A DNA stretch of 64,000 bases from Dichetophora obliterata. Taxonomy: Eukaryota; Arthropoda; Insecta; Diptera; Sciomyzidae. Both the position numbers and the translations under genes were made by a program. Positions 11,047 to 22,620 of this stretch are shown piece by piece. Each line of letters opens with the position of its first letter. Position 1 is the stretch's first letter. The stretch spans positions 14,274,764 to 14,338,763 of the forward strand of contig OY986440.1 of NCBI GenBank assembly GCA_963920525.1, read 5' to 3'. The notes under the pieces are model-generated. The model saw only the letters and a program-made list of their open reading frames with translations. It did not search any database and was not told where the DNA came from.

Positions 11047-12334
11047 TTGGGGGTTGGAATTAATTTTAAAGGTTTTTTTTCGGTTTTTGAGCATTTATTT
11101 AGAAACAACGGTACAATGTATATTATTCAAAGTATTGTCCATCGTTAGCTACAACATTTTCCCATCTTTCTGGCAGCATATAGATTCCGCGCCGGAAGAA
11201 CGATTCGTCTTTTGAGGCAATCCACGAATCGACCCATTTTTTGGTATCCTCGTAAGAAGTGAAGCGCTGCTCAGCCAAGCCATGCGTCATCGATCTGAAT
11301 AGGTGGTAGTCGGAAGGGGCTATGTCTGGGCTATAAGGCGGGTGGGGTAGCACATCCCATTTCAGCGCCTCCAACGTTTCCTTGACGGTTCTTGCAACAT
11401 GTGGCCGTGCGTTGTCATGTTGAAAAACCACTTTGTCGTGTCTTTTGGCATATTCCGGCCGTTTAACCTTTAATGCTCGGCTCAATTGCATCAATTGTTG
11501 TTGGTAGCGTTCCCCAGTGATGCTTTCGTTAGGTTTTAGCAGCTCATAGTACACGACACCCTTCTGATCCCACCAAATACACAGCATAAGCTTGGCGCCA
11601 TGAATATTCGGCTTGGCCCTCGATGTTGATGCATGGCCGGGTGGTCCCCACGATTTTTTTCGCTTAGGATTATCGTAATGGATCCACTTTTCATCGCCAG
11701 TGACAATACGATGTAAAAAACTCTTCCTTTTATGCCGTTGAAGCAGTTGTTCGCACATGCAAAATCGCCGTTCAACGTCTCTCGGCTTCAACTGGTACGG
11801 CACCTAATTTCCTTGCTTTTGAATCATTCCCATGGCCTTCAAGCGTTTGCCGACCGTTGATAAGTCGACTCCCAATGATTCTGACAATTCTTAAAGGGTT
11901 TGACACGGGTCTTCATCGAGCAAAGCCTCCAATTCCTCATCTTCAAACTTTTTCGGCTGGCCCGGACGCTCTTTGTCTTCCGTATCAAAATCACCACTTT
12001 TAAACCGACGGAACCAGTACTCACAAGTAGAAATCGATGGAGCATAGTCCCCGTAAGCCTCAGTAAGCGTGCGTTGTGCTTCAACCGCTTTTTTCTTCAA
12101 ATGGAAGCACAAAAGTAAACCTTCCCGCAAATTGCGTTTTGTTGGAACGAAAGTCGACATGTTCACAGAGAAAAAAAATATATGTTGTTTACACTTCAGT
12201 GGAATGACACATACTGAAAAATGAAGCTTAGACAATGTGCTTTGAAATGAATATAGTCACAGGTGTGCCCGATGCGATCTATTGATAGTTACGCCATCTC
12301 TTAGAAAACCTTTAAAACTAATTCCAACCCCCAG
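11047..12334 (-). mobile_element. mariner element, full length, TA duplication
   Basis: The terminal inverted repeats are about 27 bp: TTGGGGGTTGGAATTAATTT at the left and CTGGGGGTTGGAATTAGTTT read inward from the right. TA flanks both ends (11045-11046 and 12335-12336). At 1288 bp it has standard mariner length. It is inserted within the hAT element. Confidence 0.95.
11123..12160 (-). pseudogene. mariner transposase (DD34D), two nonsense mutations
   Basis: The frame runs unbroken for 345 codons from ATG at 12160 (MSTFVPTKRNLREG) to a stop at 11123, which is the standard mariner length. The only damage is two in-frame stops, TAA at 11891-11893 and TAG at 11804-11806, the latter in place of the Trp of the usual WVPYQL motif. 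The N-terminal helix-turn-helix region includes the CEYWFRRFKSGDF phrase. Catalytic motifs are TGDEKW, QHDNARPH and YSPDIAPSDYHLF, with 34 residues between the last two aspartates (DD34D). No frameshifts, so the copy is fairly young. Confidence 0.95.
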
Positions 12335-12429
12335 TATATCTTTACATGGTTTAAATGCAATAAGGTACAAAAAGTTATATCAATTTAAATTATTCCAAAA
12401 TGTTTCTTTCTATCGAATTCAATTCTTCG

Positions 12430-12780
12430 GTTTTATCTTTGTGAATGTGTATAAGTGAGTCGCCGCATGATTGAGTCGTTTCTGTGTCATAGTTGCTCGA
12501 AGATACGTTTTAAGTCGTCTTAGTGCACTAAAAAACGCTCAGATGAAGCTGCTGATGCAGGCACAGTCAAAAGCAAAGCAATAAGTTTTTCAGCTTCATT
12601 TAATAGTTTTTTTTACAGTATCCGAATTTTTTGCAAATTGGGATACAATGCCACTACAATTTGAAGGTGTTTGGCCAGGCAATTTCTTCAGCAATTTAAG
12701 TTGCGCGTGGAGGTCGCTCACATCAAAGTCATCTGCATAAAGATCTAGTTTTGTTTTTAGATTTTGTTCAGAAGGCACTT
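12430..12780 (-). pseudogene. hAT transposase C-terminal dimerisation region
   Basis: The reverse strand at about 12450-12595 reads LIALLLTVPASAASSERF followed by LRATM- and ERLNHA-like phrases. This is the conserved hAT C-terminal dimerisation domain (usual form LLTLPVSTASAERSFS...LR.TM...RLN.L). A further piece upstream (FDVSDLHAQLKLLKKLP) resembles the region just before that domain. One stop and frame changes are present. The catalytic domain is absent. Confidence 0.75.
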
Positions 12781-13507
12781 TTCCGTTGAAGGCTTCGATT
12801 ACAATATTACAGTATTAAGCTACATACTTAAGGGTGCTTTTAAACTGAAGTGGTGGGTTTGCAGTAGAAACTCTACATTTTGCTCTATCTTTTTGCAAAC
12901 ACAGAGAAAGAAAATGGTTATCCGCAAGCATGCTTATGAAGAAGAGAGAAAGAAGAGGAAAATATCTAATACAAAAATATTATCGTTGTAAAAAAAACTG
13001 ACATTTTGAATAACTTTAGAAGTTTTCTTTTTAAATTGTTTATCTGGCTAAAAAAGTGGGGGGCAACTGCCCCCCTTTCCCCCGCTTCCGACGCCAATGA
13101 ACTGGCAACCTTGGCTAGTAGTAGTACATTTTTTTGAAGCCGCATACTCTCTGGCTCTCTAACTACATGCATCTGTATTCTCTATTGCATTACAACCCTA
13201 CAAGCCATGAATGTTACTGTGCCAGCTAAACGGTACTTAAAACGGCAGCGTCTGATTTGCTGGTATGACAACGACATGTTTTTGCACCTTTAAACCGTTC
13301 TCTATATTATTGTAAAGTCCTTTTTTATATTTATCAAGAATCGAATTGAAATTAATGTCATATCCGTTTGATGCGTCGTTTGTTCTTGTCTTTTTTCCCT
13401 CTCTTTTTCACCCGTTCGCCAAAAAACTCTAAAATATGCATTGAATCCAGCATTGAAATCAAATTTATAATCGTGTATTGAGCTTTAGGTCAGGTTAGAA
13501 CTATTAG

Positions 13508-14529
13508 GGGTCGTTCATAAACTACGTTGCCAATTTAGCGGGGGGGACGGGTTTTAAAATGCACTACGATAAGTAACGGTAGGGGGGGAAGGTGTTTAGA
13601 TATTGTAACGTTACATAAAAATTAAAAAAATCTACGAAAAACCTCTAATTAATAACACAATTATTTCAAAAATTTTTAACCTTACATGTTTATGTTTGAT
13701 CGTCTAAATTGATGGTTAACTTTTGTTACAACGATTTCTTCCACCAGCTTTTCCCTCGACACAAGAACCTTTTGGTATTCCTTCACCATCTCAGCACACG
13801 TCTGAAAAATTCTTTGGTCTTTGCTTTTGCGACAGGCTTTGACGTTAAGGTCTGAATGTTTTTGATCAAAGGAGATACCGTATGACATGTACTGTCTTTC
13901 TCAGAAAGAAGAAATCGGTTCAAGGTCGTGTCCTACCTGCGGCTTGTATTTCGTTTTTAAAACTTCTATCAATTGCCATAAGTTTGTATTATATCGTTTA
14001 CAATGAATCGGAATAAAAAATACTATTTAAATAAATCAATTTTCAGAAAGCATTTACACAAAAACACTGAACTTGGTGCAGCTCGGTTGCAGCCTTTAAG
14101 AGTACTCTGTCAAAGACCAGGTGAATTTCTTTGCGTTAGAAATGAATGACCTGAATGTGTCGACATAGAATCCGATGAAAAATTTTGATGAATTTGAAAT
14201 GATGAATCCTCAACAAAGCTACCAGCTTCTTCTATCCCAGTGATTGAGAGCATCGAATCTTGGATCGCAGATGGAATAGCTTTTACAGATGATATTAATT
14301 ATTGATTTTTTTCCAATTGTTCCTTTAATGTATCTAGTCATACTAGTCACTAATACTAGTGAAAATTGTCAGAGCTAGTCAAAATATATAATCATTCGAA
14401 TGAATTAATTTCATATGTCACGTTACTTTATGGAGGGGGGAGGGGTTTTGAAAAGCACTACGAAAAGTAACGCAGGGGGAGGGGGGTAAAAAAACCGGAA
14501 AATCAGTAACGTAGTTCATGGACGACCCC
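13508..14529. mobile_element. PIF/Harbinger-like MITE, TTA duplication
   Basis: The ends are GGGGTCGTTCATAAACTACGT (left) and, read inward from the right, GGGGTCGTCCATGAACTACGT, flanked by TTA at 13505-13507 and 14530-14532. A 3-bp TWA duplication suggests the Harbinger superfamily. GCACTACGA(T/A)AAGTAACG(G/C)-type repeats followed by G-runs lie inside both ends in direct orientation. No transposase domain was recognised. A 68-residue minus-strand ORF (13682-13888) has no identifiable motif. Confidence 0.7.
13682..13888 (-). other. short ORF inside the Harbinger-like MITE, unknown
   Basis: Reads CRKSKDQRIFQTCAEMVKEYQKVLVSREKLVEEIVV..., a predicted helical, charged stretch. It could be a remnant of the parent element. 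I do not recognise it, and it may be chance. Confidence 0.2.
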
Positions 14530-14717
14530 TTAATTGCTCTAACTAGTTAATCAATCAGCTAACTAATTAATCAGCTAGTGATGTTTTTTTTTTCTTTTCA
14601 TATTGAAAATGTTGATGCTGTTGTTTCTTTGCAAAAAATTCGTTAGAGCAATAAATTGTTCTAACCTGACCTAAAGTGATGTGTATTTATATATGTATGT
14701 TTTACATACATATTAAT

Positions 14718-14805
14718 AAAAAACAACAACAACAACAAAAGCAGCACAACAACGAACGACGTGATTACGAACCAAACAAGCAAACACAACAACAACAACA
14801 ACAAC
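14718..14805. repeat. CAA-rich simple repeats
   Basis: Two ACAACAACAACAA tracts, near 14722-14740 and 14784-14805, with CAA-rich sequence between them. They have no coding frame worth calling. Confidence 0.8.
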
Positions 14806-16849
14806 CTTAAAAACATCATAAGCAGTTACTGCAGCTACGCAGCTAAGCAGCTTGTGCATTTCTCATACGAATTTATGAATTTTTCATCTTCTTAGATTTT
14901 GCTATTTTATTAGAATTCGTTTTATTCCCACTAAAACTGATATTTTGGCATTTTTTTTCTTTGTACGATGAATATTAAAGGCTGTAGGTATACTCCAAAG
15001 TGTCAAATATCGCTTTGAAAAAATTCGTGAAACTGACCCCCATACAAACCGCGCTGTAAGACGTAATTCTACGTCAAAAACATGATAAAAGTCTGAGAAA
15101 AAACTGCAAGTCAAAATCTGGAAGCTCGATTTTCACCGTAGACGTATGGTCTAGTGGACTTTTTTGCTCAGTACAATCCCAAAAATCAGAAATGCGAAGC
15201 GCCCATTAACACTTTTTTCCTTCCATACTAATCGCCCCACTCTAAAGTATACAGTGACATACATATGGTATACCCATTATGGTTTCAATACTATGGTATC
15301 GATACCATATGTGTGTTCCTAGTATTAGATATCATAAAATAATAAGTTTTTAATAAGTTTTAATTTTTTGGTCACGGTAGACTTTCCTGTGGAAATGCCC
15401 ACATATTGCTTTTTAATTTTTAAAAGAAAAAAATGAGTAGTTTATTGTTCAAATGTTGTTAAAAACAACCTTTTTTTACTCAAATGGTTTTTCGTATGAT
15501 TTATTTAAAAATTGTCTGCTACACTTAAAAGGTCCTTACGCCAAACGTAAGTCACCTACTTAGCGCACGATCGCTGATGTTTGAGATCGGCAATATAAAC
15601 GAAAGCGTCGGCCAATCCGTTTTAGAATACTCGAAGCGACAAGACATCTTAATTTCAGCTATAAAAAACACACCCACCCACAAGAAGAAAAATTGAACAA
15701 GAGATCATCAAATTACACACATTTAATTAAAACATATATTATACGAATTTTACATCAAAACACAACATAATTAGAATCAACAACCCACCCACTTAGAAGA
15801 CGAAGACATCATATCAACGAATTCAACGGGACAACAACAAATACATACAAACACCGCGACAAACTCACCAAGGAAACATCACGATCAACACAAAGTAATA
15901 TCACCAGCTTTAACTCACAACACATATTTAGGGTATTCACAAGTACTGATGTTACACGTACAGTAATTACTGAAATTTACAGTAATTTTGAGCCCCGTAC
16001 AGACAAACAGTAATTAGTGAGTAAAATACAGTAATTATGAATTGTACCCTAAAATGAACATTGTTTTGTACAGCAATTTTATTAAAATACACAAAAATAA
16101 TTTTTGCGAAAAAACATTTTTACCATCTACCTACCTTAACTTTTTATAGTAATATTCCTTTCAAAATAGCAACATTGCGAAATTCCCTTAAAAAAAGCAA
16201 GACTTCATCAAAATATCTTCGTTAACTTTGAATGTTTTTGTGCCAACTTTTAAAAAATGCTAGCAAACAACGCCGGAAAAGGCAAATTATGTTAACACCA
16301 AAAAATCCTTAATTTAAATTTTTTATAAATCTAAAGAATATGTTCGCAAATATACCATATAAAAACTGAAAAACGAAACTACATGTGATTTCTATGTTAA
16401 GAATATGTATGTTGCAAACCCATTGTGTAAGAAAACAAGGTGACAGATAATTTTAATTTTTGTTGTAAAAGTCCAACACTTAAGTTGTCAAACCATACAA
16501 AATCAACTTTTCTGTCTCTTTCACTCATTCACAAGTTTGACAGCTTTAGCAAACGAAGCACAGTGTCAGATTTCGCATTCGTAGATGCACAAATCTAAAT
16601 AACTGCCAAACCACTGGAGATAAATCGATGAAATTTTGCACAAACACAAACATTGATGACATGCACAAAATACTCAAAAATCGTGTAAATTCCTGTACTC
16701 TAAGACATTGCTCCCATACAAACCGTTAATATGTTCTACAAATATGAAATGATAAATTTCCAAAATTCAAATATAAACCAAGATATATGTGTTTTATTTA
16801 ATGAAATTAAAAAAATAATTTAATTTTTAAAATGTACTGTGACAGGCAT
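14806..16849. other. non-coding stretch, little recognised
   Basis: No convincing ORF. The phrase ACAGTAATTA recurs several times between 15955 and 16050. The part near 15530-15900 has a TATAAA-like phrase, CA-rich sequence and a modestly higher GC content, and might be part of an old LTR or leader. I could not find a partner copy or ends. Confidence 0.35.
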
Positions 16850-18495
16850 ATAGTACCATGGATAAAGTTGTAGATATAAATCGGTTGTGTATTCGGCGTA
16901 TTTTTTAAATTCATTGGCATTGATTTGAAACCCCGAATTCAAGCATTCCAGCAAAGTACGAAAGCGAATAATTAGCTCCAAATTAACTCCAGTTATTTCT
17001 GCTGTAGTTTCTGCAAGTTAAAACCGTCTGGCTGTACTGCCATCATTAGAATTTCCAGATTTGTGTTTTGGAAAATTAATTAGGAGCCCTGTTGCTCTTC
17101 TGAATCAGTTTTGAATGTGCAATTTTCTCTCCACAAGTTATGCCCTGTGTTCACCAGATACTTGCCACTTCTTTATATCCAATCTATGAGCAATGTGCAG
17201 TTAGCACTCCATAAACCTTATGTAGGCATGTAAAGGTGATAATCCTAGAGAAATCATAATGAAATCAACATTTTAATGAGTTAAGGCACTCGGATCGTTC
17301 ATTATTTTCGGTGTTGCCCCACATATGTAGCATTTCTGAGTTGAGGTATAAGCTGACAATGCATTGCACACCTAACCGTCAATCATGCATAAAATAAATT
17401 TAGCATTTATTTTAATTATTTTGCCTCCTATAGTGATTACTGTTGGGGTTAGTCTAAATATCTCATCTTCTACCTCTCGTACTTCCTGTACAATCACATC
17501 TGCCGTCTCCTTGGTGAATATAAATTTTATTGGACGACAATACCTTGTTGATGATGGAGCGGGTTTTGCCAAAAAATGTTCTCTTCTTTATCCGTTTTAT
17601 GGCTGTATATTTGAAGTGGTACTTATGAAAAAGAGAACAGGCTTTCATCAGACAAATCAGATTCAGAGAATCGCTGTTTTTAACGACTTTGCTCAGCGCC
17701 ATCGCAACACCATTTTATGAGAATATACTATACAATAAGTACTTCGAACTTCAATGAAAATACTTCTTCTTGGACTGCACATATTCGAGCTACAGTGTGA
17801 TCAACGAGAGACTGCAATTTAATTGCGGCAGAACTTTCCGTAACGGTGATATCACTTGGATAAGAATTTTTTTTTTGCCATATTAACCTTTTCATAACTT
17901 GGAAACAGTTTCGGAGCTATACTCTTAACATGTTGTCTTATGATATCGTATTGTTGCGTTGACAAGTTTGCATCAGCAATCATAGAAAGAGCTTGTTCAG
18001 GTAGCAGTAAAGGATCTGAATAACTGGCCCATCTAAGTCTCGCTTTTTTAAGTGTAGTACCCCTTTTGGGGGATGAATTAAATATTTCATTTGCTAAAAC
18101 AGCAGAATTCCGTTTACCAGATTTTCTCAATCTTGATTCCGATGCTTTAAAAATTGTTTTGTCATCAATAGTTTTTAATAATGCAGTGGCTTTTCTGATT
18201 TTCGTACGTTCGTAGCATTCCTGGAATTCTTTTGTTGGTCGACCACCATAAAAAGATTGTGGAGGAGTACACAAAAACTGAGCATTATTACTTTTTCTTT
18301 CGAGCCAATCTTTGTTCTTAGTAAGAAAATGTGTCTTTGCTCGGTGTCTTTGCTTTCGACCACCGCTGCTCAAATTGTTGCATTAGACTTTTTACATAAG
18401 CTTTTGATTTATCAACATCGATAGTTTTTCTAGAACCACCAACGATTTTACCGGAAATAAAGTCAACAATTCGCTCCAACTGACAATCCTTTGAG
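16850..18495 (-). pseudogene. Transib copy B transposase relic, C-terminus missing
   Basis: The longest run of the family in the window. Reading down the minus strand: an N-terminal region (LERIVDFISGKI, QFEQRWSKAK, GGRPTKEFQECYERTKIRKA, 18490-18190), a conserved helical block ending LPEQALSMIADANLSTQQYD (about 17930-18010), KWCCDGAEQSR with the first catalytic Asp (about 17705), WQNP (about 17570) and PAPSSTRYCRPIKF (about 17540), CYICG (about 17320), GLSPLHAYIRFMEC (about 17220), DIKKWQVSGE, SGNSNDGSTARRF (about 17040), and YPWYYMPVTVH at 16850, where it stops. The segment with the last catalytic Glu is gone. Stops and frameshifts are scattered throughout. The 5' side abuts the DD41D transposase relic. 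Confidence 0.8.
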
Positions 18496-20600
18496 GTTTC
18501 CTGGTCGTCCAACTCCTACTGGTGAAACACTGCGACGTTTAGCCGCTCGCCTCGAAGAGACTGGCACAACACGAGATGCTGCCAGGCGTGGCAGACCCCG
18601 GAGTAGCCGTTCTGCAGAGAATATTGCTGCTGTAGCCGAGGATGTCATGGAAGCGCCGTCGACATCGACCAGACGACGTGCCACGCAAATGGGTATCGGT
18701 CGACGGTCTTTACAGCGAATTTTGGTACAAGATTTGAAGATGTTTCCGTACAAAGTCCAGACGGTGCATCAGCTGTTAGCTGCTGACCGCCAATCGCGTC
18801 TAACATACGCTCAAGCCATCCTTAATCACCACCAAGAGGAAGATTATTTTTCATCAAAAATAATCATGAGTGATGAGGCCCATTTCCATCTTAGCGGGTA
18901 CGTAAATAAGCAAAATTTACGCTTCTGGGGCACTGAAAATACGCGTGCAATCCACGAAGAGCCATTACACCCGCTCAAAGACACTGTATGGTCTGCTGTT
19001 TTCGCTGGAGGAGTCATCGGGCCTTTTTTTTCGAAGACGTCGCGGGCCACACGGTTACTGTGAATGGTGAGCGCTACAGAGCAATGATCAACGAGTTCTT
19101 TTTGCCGCAACTTGATGAATTGGGATTGGAAAACATGTGGTTCCAACAGGACGGTGCAACGGCACACACTGCACGTGCCACAACCGATAAGCTGAAGGAT
19201 GCATTTCCCGGGCGCCTAATATCCCGTTTTGGCGATTTGCACTGGCCAGCAAGATCGCCTAATTTGACCGCACCAGACTTCTTTTTGTGGGGCTTTTTGA
19301 AGTCGCGGGTTTATGTCAACAAGCCTCAGACCACAGATAATATAATAGAAAGATGTGCCACCGCCATACAAGCAAGTGGCACAGTAAAATTTGAATGTGG
19401 ATTTATCATAAATCCACACAAAAACTTTATGAGAGTCAGCGAGCGAGCGATTTAAAGCTTTTGAGAGCGAGAGAATATGTAAGCGACAATGTGAGCAAAC
19501 GTGAGCATAATATTGAAAAGCAATAGAAATGATATGTAAAGATTTGATGCACGAAGCATCTGAATAAACGATGTAGCTGCCAACAAAATGTAGTAGAATT
19601 TTATTAGGTTTTTCTTAAAAAATGTAGGCAATTTTTTTTACTAAACTACCCTACGAGCATTATATAATTGAGAGTTATTATATTTTTTTGCATTATCTTT
19701 TATCTTGTTGTTATATAATTTCAAGAATATAATATTATAGAGATGACTTAATCTGGGTATATTTTGTGTGTTGACTAGGTTTTTTTTCCCGTTTTGCCAC
19801 ATGATATTTTTAGTGTTATATTATTGTAATTGCGATTCCATCAGTTGAAGCTTAGCCGCGAATAATGTTGTAAGCAATATTTTTTAAGTTGTTTTCTTGC
19901 GGAAAATTTTTTTATTTAACTACTTGTATATACATATTTTTAATATATTATTGCAAATACATGCTTTAGTATATGAAAAGTACTCAGAAATGCAATTTTC
20001 AATTGTTCTTATTTATACAACAAAAACATTTTTTTTAATAATTTTTTTAGTAAAAATTCAATATTTTGGACCGGTTTTGAAAAGAAAATAAAGGATTTAT
20101 TCACTGACCTAACGCTACAGTTGAAAATATTTTTGTAAAGTGCTTTTATTAAAACTTTGATTAAAAAAATTTTAATTAAATATATTTAAAAATAGCGAAT
20201 ATATTTGCATCGAAAGTCAAAGTTTTGGTTTTCATGCCGTTTTTCTCATTCTTCTAAATTCTAAAGATATGTGAATGTTTTTGGTATTAAAATTACTGAA
20301 ATTTTTTAAATTTAATTTGCAAAAAAATTTTTTCAAGAAAGATTTTCAATATCAAAATTTACGTAAGTGAAAATGGATGGAGCATGATAAAAACTAAGTA
20401 TGTAACAATCTAATCTAGGATGCACATAGTATGTGTACTTAAATTGAGCGAAGTCCGTTAAGCCATTTAGATTTGTATAAATGTCAATTAAATAAACAAA
20501 CCAGAAAATAAGTTTTATTAACATAGACTTTGTGTTAAATTGTATGAGTATTATAGAACGAATGCAATTCGAAAAGAATTGCAAGAATTTTAAAAGATTT

Positions 20601-21757
20601 TTCGATTTTTTTTCAAGTTTTGAAAAATATGTCCCCAGTTATGATCCTATAACTTCAAAAGTATTTTTTCATATTAAAAAATTTATACATGTTTGCAAAA
20701 GAGAGTATCTTTCATTTAAGCTATCATTTGTATTGATCTAATGATTTTTGTATAAATTTTTTAAATACTACATTTGTGAAAGAGTTTAAAAAATATGGTT
20801 AATACTCAAAATTACCTCCTATACAGGCCAAATATGCGATATCTGATAGCTTTATAATTATTTTTCGCAAAGCCTCAGAATTCGGTATTCGACCACAATT
20901 TAAATGTTTCACTGATAACATTTTATGGGCGTTAGGCAAGAGGGCGTGACCCCTCCCACACAACTGAAATTTTTGATATTGAATAGCTTTGGAGTTATAG
21001 GTGGCCGCACAGCCTCGGAATTCGGTACTCGACCACAATTTATTCTTGCCGTTTCACTGATGGCATGTTATGGGCGTTTGGCAACGGGGGCGTGGCAGCA
21101 GCACACAGTGTCTCAGCTAGTTATTTATAGAAGCGCGAAGATTTCGTTGTTTTGTTTTGATTGCGTTATTTCTCTTATTTTACTCATTTCAAAGAGTTTA
21201 CAGTATTGCAAATCCTATTATAACGTAAAATTGCGGTTTAGGAATTTTTAAATTTAGCTAAAAACGCTAAGAACATTGTTTGCATACAAAATCCTAAATT
21301 ACATATATAATAATTGGGTTTTTAAAGTCTGAAGAATTTGTTTAGTACGAACTCACCACGTCCACTTTGATGGAGGTAATTTTGAGTATTTATACTAAAA
21401 TTGAAATACGTAAATATCCAACCTGCTACAATAATACTTTTTACCTTAATATTTTCGTTGAAATATTTTTTTAACAACAAAGTAAAAATAAATCCAAAAT
21501 ATATATCGAAGTCATATTTTTGCGCACTTTAATATGGGGGAAATGTTAAATAAACGCTATATTTTAAACTCTTTCACAAATGTAGTATTCAGAAAATGTC
21601 GACAAAAATCGTACAAATAATCGTATAAATAATAGCTTAAATAAAAGGTATAAATGTCTCATTTGTAAATATTTATAAATCTTGTAAAATAAATAAATAC
21701 TTTTTGATTTATAGGATCATAACTGGGGAAATATTTTTCAAAACTCAAAAAAGTCGA
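20601..21757. repeat. long imperfect palindrome within the insertion
   Basis: The left arm (about 20601-20822) and right arm (about 21371-21757) are complementary in blocks. ATATGTCCCCAGTTATGATC pairs with GATCATAACTGGGGAAATAT. CTACATTTGTGAAAGAGTTT pairs with AAACTCTTTCACAAATGTAG. AATACTCAAAATTACCTCC pairs with GGAGGTAATTTTGAGTATT. The right arm carries extra sequence of about 180 bp. A Helitron remnant lies in the centre. Confidence 0.75.
20823..21120 (+). mobile_element. Helitron-type remnant, two repeat units and a 3' CTAG end
   Basis: Contains two units about 142 bp apart, with GCCTC(A/G)GAATTCGGTA(T/C)TCG at about 20871 and 21013. It ends GGCAGCAGCACACAGTGTCTCAGCTAG followed by T, the 3' form shared with 48589 and 54268. 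ORFs read through these repeats are not genes. Confidence 0.7.
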
Positions 21758-21799
21758 AAATTCTTCTAAAAAAAATTCGAACCAACCTGGAAAAGTCTT

Positions 21800-22620
21800 A
21801 ATGATTTCTATTATCTAGAAAAAATACTTTATCGAACTAGCAATGTCGTTTTCATCGCGCAAACTTTTTTATCAAATTGTTTACCACTGTTATTAATTTG
21901 TTATTCACTTTTAAATAAAAAATACAATGAATAAAACATTTTGTTATTCACTACTATTTTATGAATAAAATGTTCGCTATTAATTTTATTATTAAATTTT
22001 TCTTCATTATTATTTTTTATTCATTATTAATTTTTTATTCATTATAAATTTCGTATTAATTTCTAAGTTTTCATTCACTTTTGAATAATAACTAAAATGA
22101 CAAAAAAATCTTGTTATTCACTTTTGAATAATGAACCAAATAAATAATAAATAAAAAATTAATAATGACTATAAAATTAATAATGAATAACACATGAATA
22201 GGCAATGAATCAAGATATAATAATGCACAAAAAATAAGTTATTGAAAAATTTGAAATTATTTTTGAATTGCATTCGTTGTAAATGGCATTCATATAAATA
22301 AAAAAATAATTAATTATTCTGAATAACAAAAAAAAATAATTGAAATTAATTACTAAGCAATTTTTTAAATATCAATGTGAATTAAAAATTTTATTTGTAA
22401 ACAATTTTGAATTCATTGGATGGATTTGTATGTCGTTATTCAGTTTTCCTTAAGATTCTGAATGTATATGCAGATTTTACTGCTCTGGCTGATTCAATCA
22501 AAAATAGTCAATATTAATAGCAAGCAGTGAATAAGAAAATCGGCTTCGCACAAAATAAGGAAATCATCATGAAAATAATGCAAACAAACAAAAACATTTG
22601 TTGCTGTCAAGCAGAGATCA
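21800..22620. other. AT-rich filler with TTATTCA / GAATAATGAA tracts
   Basis: Long stretches made of phrases such as TTATTCAC, ATTATTAATTTTT and GAATAATGAA, on both strands. No gene. Part of the 3.57-kb insertion. Confidence 0.6.

Larger units (their letters stand above)
10746..13099 (-). mobile_element. hAT element with 8-bp target duplication, interrupted by mariner
   Basis: The ends are CAAGCGCGTCGGAAGCG (left) and, read inward from the right, CATTGGCGTCGGAAGCG. Each is next to a perfect 8-bp duplication, AACTGGCA (10738-10745 and 13100-13107). G-runs lie just inside both ends. The 8-bp duplication, the ends and the C-terminal transposase remnant (about 12430-12780) all indicate hAT. Without the 1288-bp mariner it is about 1.07 kb, so most of the transposase is deleted. 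Confidence 0.9.
13482..14676. mobile_element. outer MITE with CTTTAGGTCAGGTTAGAAC termini
   Basis: CTTTAGGTCAGGTTAGAAC near 13484-13502 is exactly complementary to GTTCTAACCTGACCTAAAG near 14656-14674. With the inner element removed, the arms extend for about 35 bp through ATTGCTCTAAC. The MITE without its passenger is only about 170 bp. The target duplication and family are unresolved. Confidence 0.75.

Noticed and set aside
15530..15900. A solo LTR with a TATAAA-like phrase
   Set aside because: No TG...CA ends, target duplication or partner copy could be found.
18988..19455. Independent second transposase gene
   Set aside because: It is the continuation of the DD41D frame after a T-run frameshift, and its last 40 codons belong to the inserted element.
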